A stretch of DNA of 15,813 nt from Betaproteobacteria bacterium (GTDB taxonomy: Bacteria; Pseudomonadota; Gammaproteobacteria; Burkholderiales; SG8-39): NCBI GenBank assembly GCA_007280315.1, contig QYQC01000146.1, positions 1-15,813 on the forward strand. Direction: 5' to 3'. The notes under the pieces are model-generated. The model saw only the letters and a list, made by a program, of their open reading frames with translations, had not been told where the DNA came from and made no database searches. Each line of letters begins with the position of its first letter. The stretch's first letter is position 1. Below are positions 14,057 through 15,813 of this stretch, piece by piece. Made by a program: the position numbers and the translations under genes.

Positions 14057-15024
14057 TTCTTGCCCAGGCCGAGCTCTTTCAGAATCTCTGCATTGGCCCG
14101 GTAGGAAGCCCATAGTTCCTGGCGGAACGCCTCGGGTTCCTTGGTATCGAGGACGAAACCGCGCGACTTGACCCCGGCCGAGAACGTGGGATCGGCGAGC
14201 GCCGCCTTCGCCGCCTGATAGAGCTTGTCGCGGATGTCCTTCGGCAATCCCTTGGGTCCGATCAGCGGATAGTAGACACCGAGCGTCACGTCGTAGCCGA
14301 GCTCGCGGAACGTCGGCGCGTCGGGATAGCTCGGGTTGCGCTTTTCCTCGAACGTAGCCAGCACCCGCGCCGTCCCGGCCGCGGTATGCGGCAGGATCTC
14401 CGGCGGATGCACCACCAGCGCCTCGACGTGGCCGCCGAGCATCGAAGGAATCGACTCTGCGCCGCTGAGATAAGGGACGTGGGCGAAGCGCGTGCCCGCC
14501 TTGCTGTTCAGCGTCGCCAGCGTCAGGTGCCCCATCGAACCGTTGCCGGGCGAGCCGACGCGGATCTTGCCGGGGTTGGCGCGGATGAAGTCGAACGCCT
14601 CCTTCATCGTCGTCCACGGTGTCTTGGCGTGCACCGAAAACATGATCGGCAGGTTGGCCGCCTTGATGATCGGCTCGTAGTCGTCGGGCGTGTTGTAGGG
14701 CAGATCCTGGCGATGCGGCTGCACCGTGAGCGTCGCCACGGCACTCAACGCAATCGTGTAGCCGTCGGGCTTCGCCTGGATCACGTCCGCGGTTCCGATC
14801 GTCCCCTGCCCCCCGGGCCGGTTGGTCACGATCACAGGCTGCCCCAGATGCGGTTTCATTGCATCCGCCAAAAGGCGCGCGATGATGTCGGCGCCGCCCC
14901 CTGGCGCGTACGGAACCACCATGGTCACTGGGCGGGACGGATAGGATTGAGCAACGGCCGATGCGGCGAACCCGAGGGCGAGTGCGCACAGGGAAACCAG
15001 CTTGAGTAGGCGGCAAAATTGCAT
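14053..15024 (-). CDS. tctC: TctC/Bug periplasmic substrate-binding protein of the TTT operon
   Basis: Exported binding protein of 323 residues. Signal peptide about residues 1-25 (core LVSLCALALGFAASAVA, cleavage near AVAQ|SYP). Mature motifs: YPSRPVTMVVPYAPGGGADIIAR, NRPGGQGTIGTADVIQAKPDGYT, and HVPYLSGAESIPSMLGGHVEAL. It should bind the substrate and hand it to TctAB. AAAGGAGA (15031-15038) 6 bases before ATG is a strong ribosome binding site. It starts 18 bp after the dehydratase-like gene, so the cargo is probably that enzyme's substrate or a relative. It differs clearly from the Bug protein at 8087-9064. Confidence 0.95.
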   Translation of the reverse strand: MQFCRLLKLVSLCALALGFAASAVAQSYPSRPVTMVVPYAPGGGADIIARLLADAMKPHLGQPVIVTNRPGGQGTIGTADVIQAKPDGYTIALSAVATLTVQPHRQDLPYNTPDDYEPIIKAANLPIMFSVHAKTPWTTMKEAFDFIRANPGKIRVGSPGNGSMGHLTLATLNSKAGTRFAHVPYLSGAESIPSMLGGHVEALVVHPPEILPHTAAGTARVLATFEEKRNPSYPDAPTFRELGYDVTLGVYYPLIGPKGLPKDIRDKLYQAAKAALADPTFSAGVKSRGFVLDTKEPEAFRQELWASYRANAEILKELGLGKK

Positions 15025-15042
15025 AGTAAATCTCCTTTCGTT

Positions 15043-15813
15043 TTACTTGCTGAAGCGATGAACCGCAGTTGTATTCTTCTTGATGTATTCCCAATCATAG
15101 ACGACGCCGAGGCCGGGACCGGTCGGCACGGTCACGTATCCTTCGGGTCCGACGGCATCGAGGCCGTCGGAATATCCGCACGCATAGACAGGTGGTGAAA
15201 TGAAGTTCCCGACCTTGGGTCCCACCAGGCCCAGCTCGTAATAGTTGGTATTGCGGACAGCCGACATGCAGGCGCGCTGGGCCGGGCCGCAGCCATGCAA
15301 TTCCACGTCGAGCCCGAACGCCTCGGACAAATGGGCGATTTTCATGGCGCCGGTAATGCCGAGGTCGAACTCCGGGTCCGCCCTGACGAAATCCGTGGCT
15401 TCGGCGGCGATCCAGTCCGCCTTGGGTTCGAGACCGCGCACATGCTCGGTGATCAGCAGCGGCGTCCTGATCATCTGGCGCAGTTTCCGGTGCACCGCCT
15501 GCGATGTGCCGCAGTCGCGCAACGGATCCTCGTACCAGAAGAACGCCATGTCGTCGCAGGCCCTGCCGACGCGCAGCGCATCGGCGAAGGTGCGCAAATC
15601 CCCCCCCGGGTCGATCATCAGATCCAGCTTTCCGCCGAACGCCCGGCCGAGCGTGCGCACCGTCGCGATCGTTTCCTTCGCGTCGCCGTCCGACCAGCCG
15701 CGAAACTTGAAGCCGCGAAAACCGAGGGCCGCGCATTGCTCGGCAAACGCAAGGACGCGCTCCGGATCCGACAGGCCGCCGTTGCGATCGCCGTGCATCG
15801 CACTGGCGTAAAC
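15043..15813 (-). CDS. Enolase-superfamily (mandelate racemase/muconate lactonizing) dehydratase, partial
   Basis: C-terminal barrel of a mandelate racemase/muconate-lactonizing-type enzyme; the N-terminal capping domain lies beyond the window, and the frame is open to the last base. These enzymes abstract a proton next to a carboxylate and mostly dehydrate sugar acids or racemise hydroxy acids. In order: FRGFKFRGW, where the usual KxK base reads K-F-R; metal ligands Asp in LMIDPGGD, Glu in FWYEDPL and Glu in LLITEHV; Asp in FVRADPEFDLGITGAMKIA; and His in VELHGCGPAQ. The exact reaction cannot be assigned. First visible gene of the operon with tctCBA, suggesting it acts on the imported acid. 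Confidence 0.88.
   Translation of the reverse strand, partial: VYASAMHGDRNGGLSDPERVLAFAEQCAALGFRGFKFRGWSDGDAKETIATVRTLGRAFGGKLDLMIDPGGDLRTFADALRVGRACDDMAFFWYEDPLRDCGTSQAVHRKLRQMIRTPLLITEHVRGLEPKADWIAAEATDFVRADPEFDLGITGAMKIAHLSEAFGLDVELHGCGPAQRACMSAVRNTNYYELGLVGPKVGNFISPPVYACGYSDGLDAVGPEGYVTVPTGPGLGVVYDWEYIKKNTTAVHRFSK

Overview
The window is GC-rich and gene-dense, with no RNA genes, insertion sequences or CRISPR arrays that I can see. Two tripartite-tricarboxylate-transporter (TctC/Bug) binding proteins, an EttA with close match to the proteobacterial form, a YcgR-like PilZ protein and an NnrS protein together suggest a betaproteobacterium, most likely Burkholderiales-like. This is inferred from gene families only.

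Left part (1-2595, + strand): the C-terminal part of a FeoB-type ferrous iron transporter, interrupted by an in-frame TGA; a YcgR-like c-di-GMP-binding PilZ protein; and a classical SDR oxidoreductase. Then on the - strand come a BASS-family (bile acid:sodium symporter-like) membrane transporter (2624-3502) and the translation factor EttA (3748-5412). The 245 bp between these two holds five successive perfect or near-perfect inverted repeats, the densest unexplained structure in the window.

Middle part (5607-9064, + strand): a small membrane-anchored Mrr-like nuclease-fold protein that seems to have lost catalytic residues, overlapping by 4 bp an ICMT/PEMT-type membrane methyltransferase; then an NnrS-family heme/copper membrane protein; then a stand-alone Bug binding protein with a strong ribosome binding site.

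Right part (9158-15813, - strand): an AbrB-type antitoxin/PIN toxin pair with a well-formed promoter and a palindrome at the predicted transcription start; an HpaH-like 2-oxo-hept-4-ene-1,7-dioate hydratase; a LysR regulator; and an operon of an enolase-superfamily dehydratase (cut by the window edge) followed by TctC, TctB and TctA with tight or overlapping junctions. The likely joint job of the last group is periplasmic capture, import and dehydration of a hydroxy- or sugar-acid. A LysR-type dyad (ATTC-N7-GAAT) lies near -64 of a predicted hpaH promoter, which ties the LysR protein to hpaH. I see no clearly new multi-gene system. The best leads are the hairpin array, the stop codon in feoB, the degenerate membrane Mrr/methyltransferase pair, and the LysR-hpaH regulatory site.
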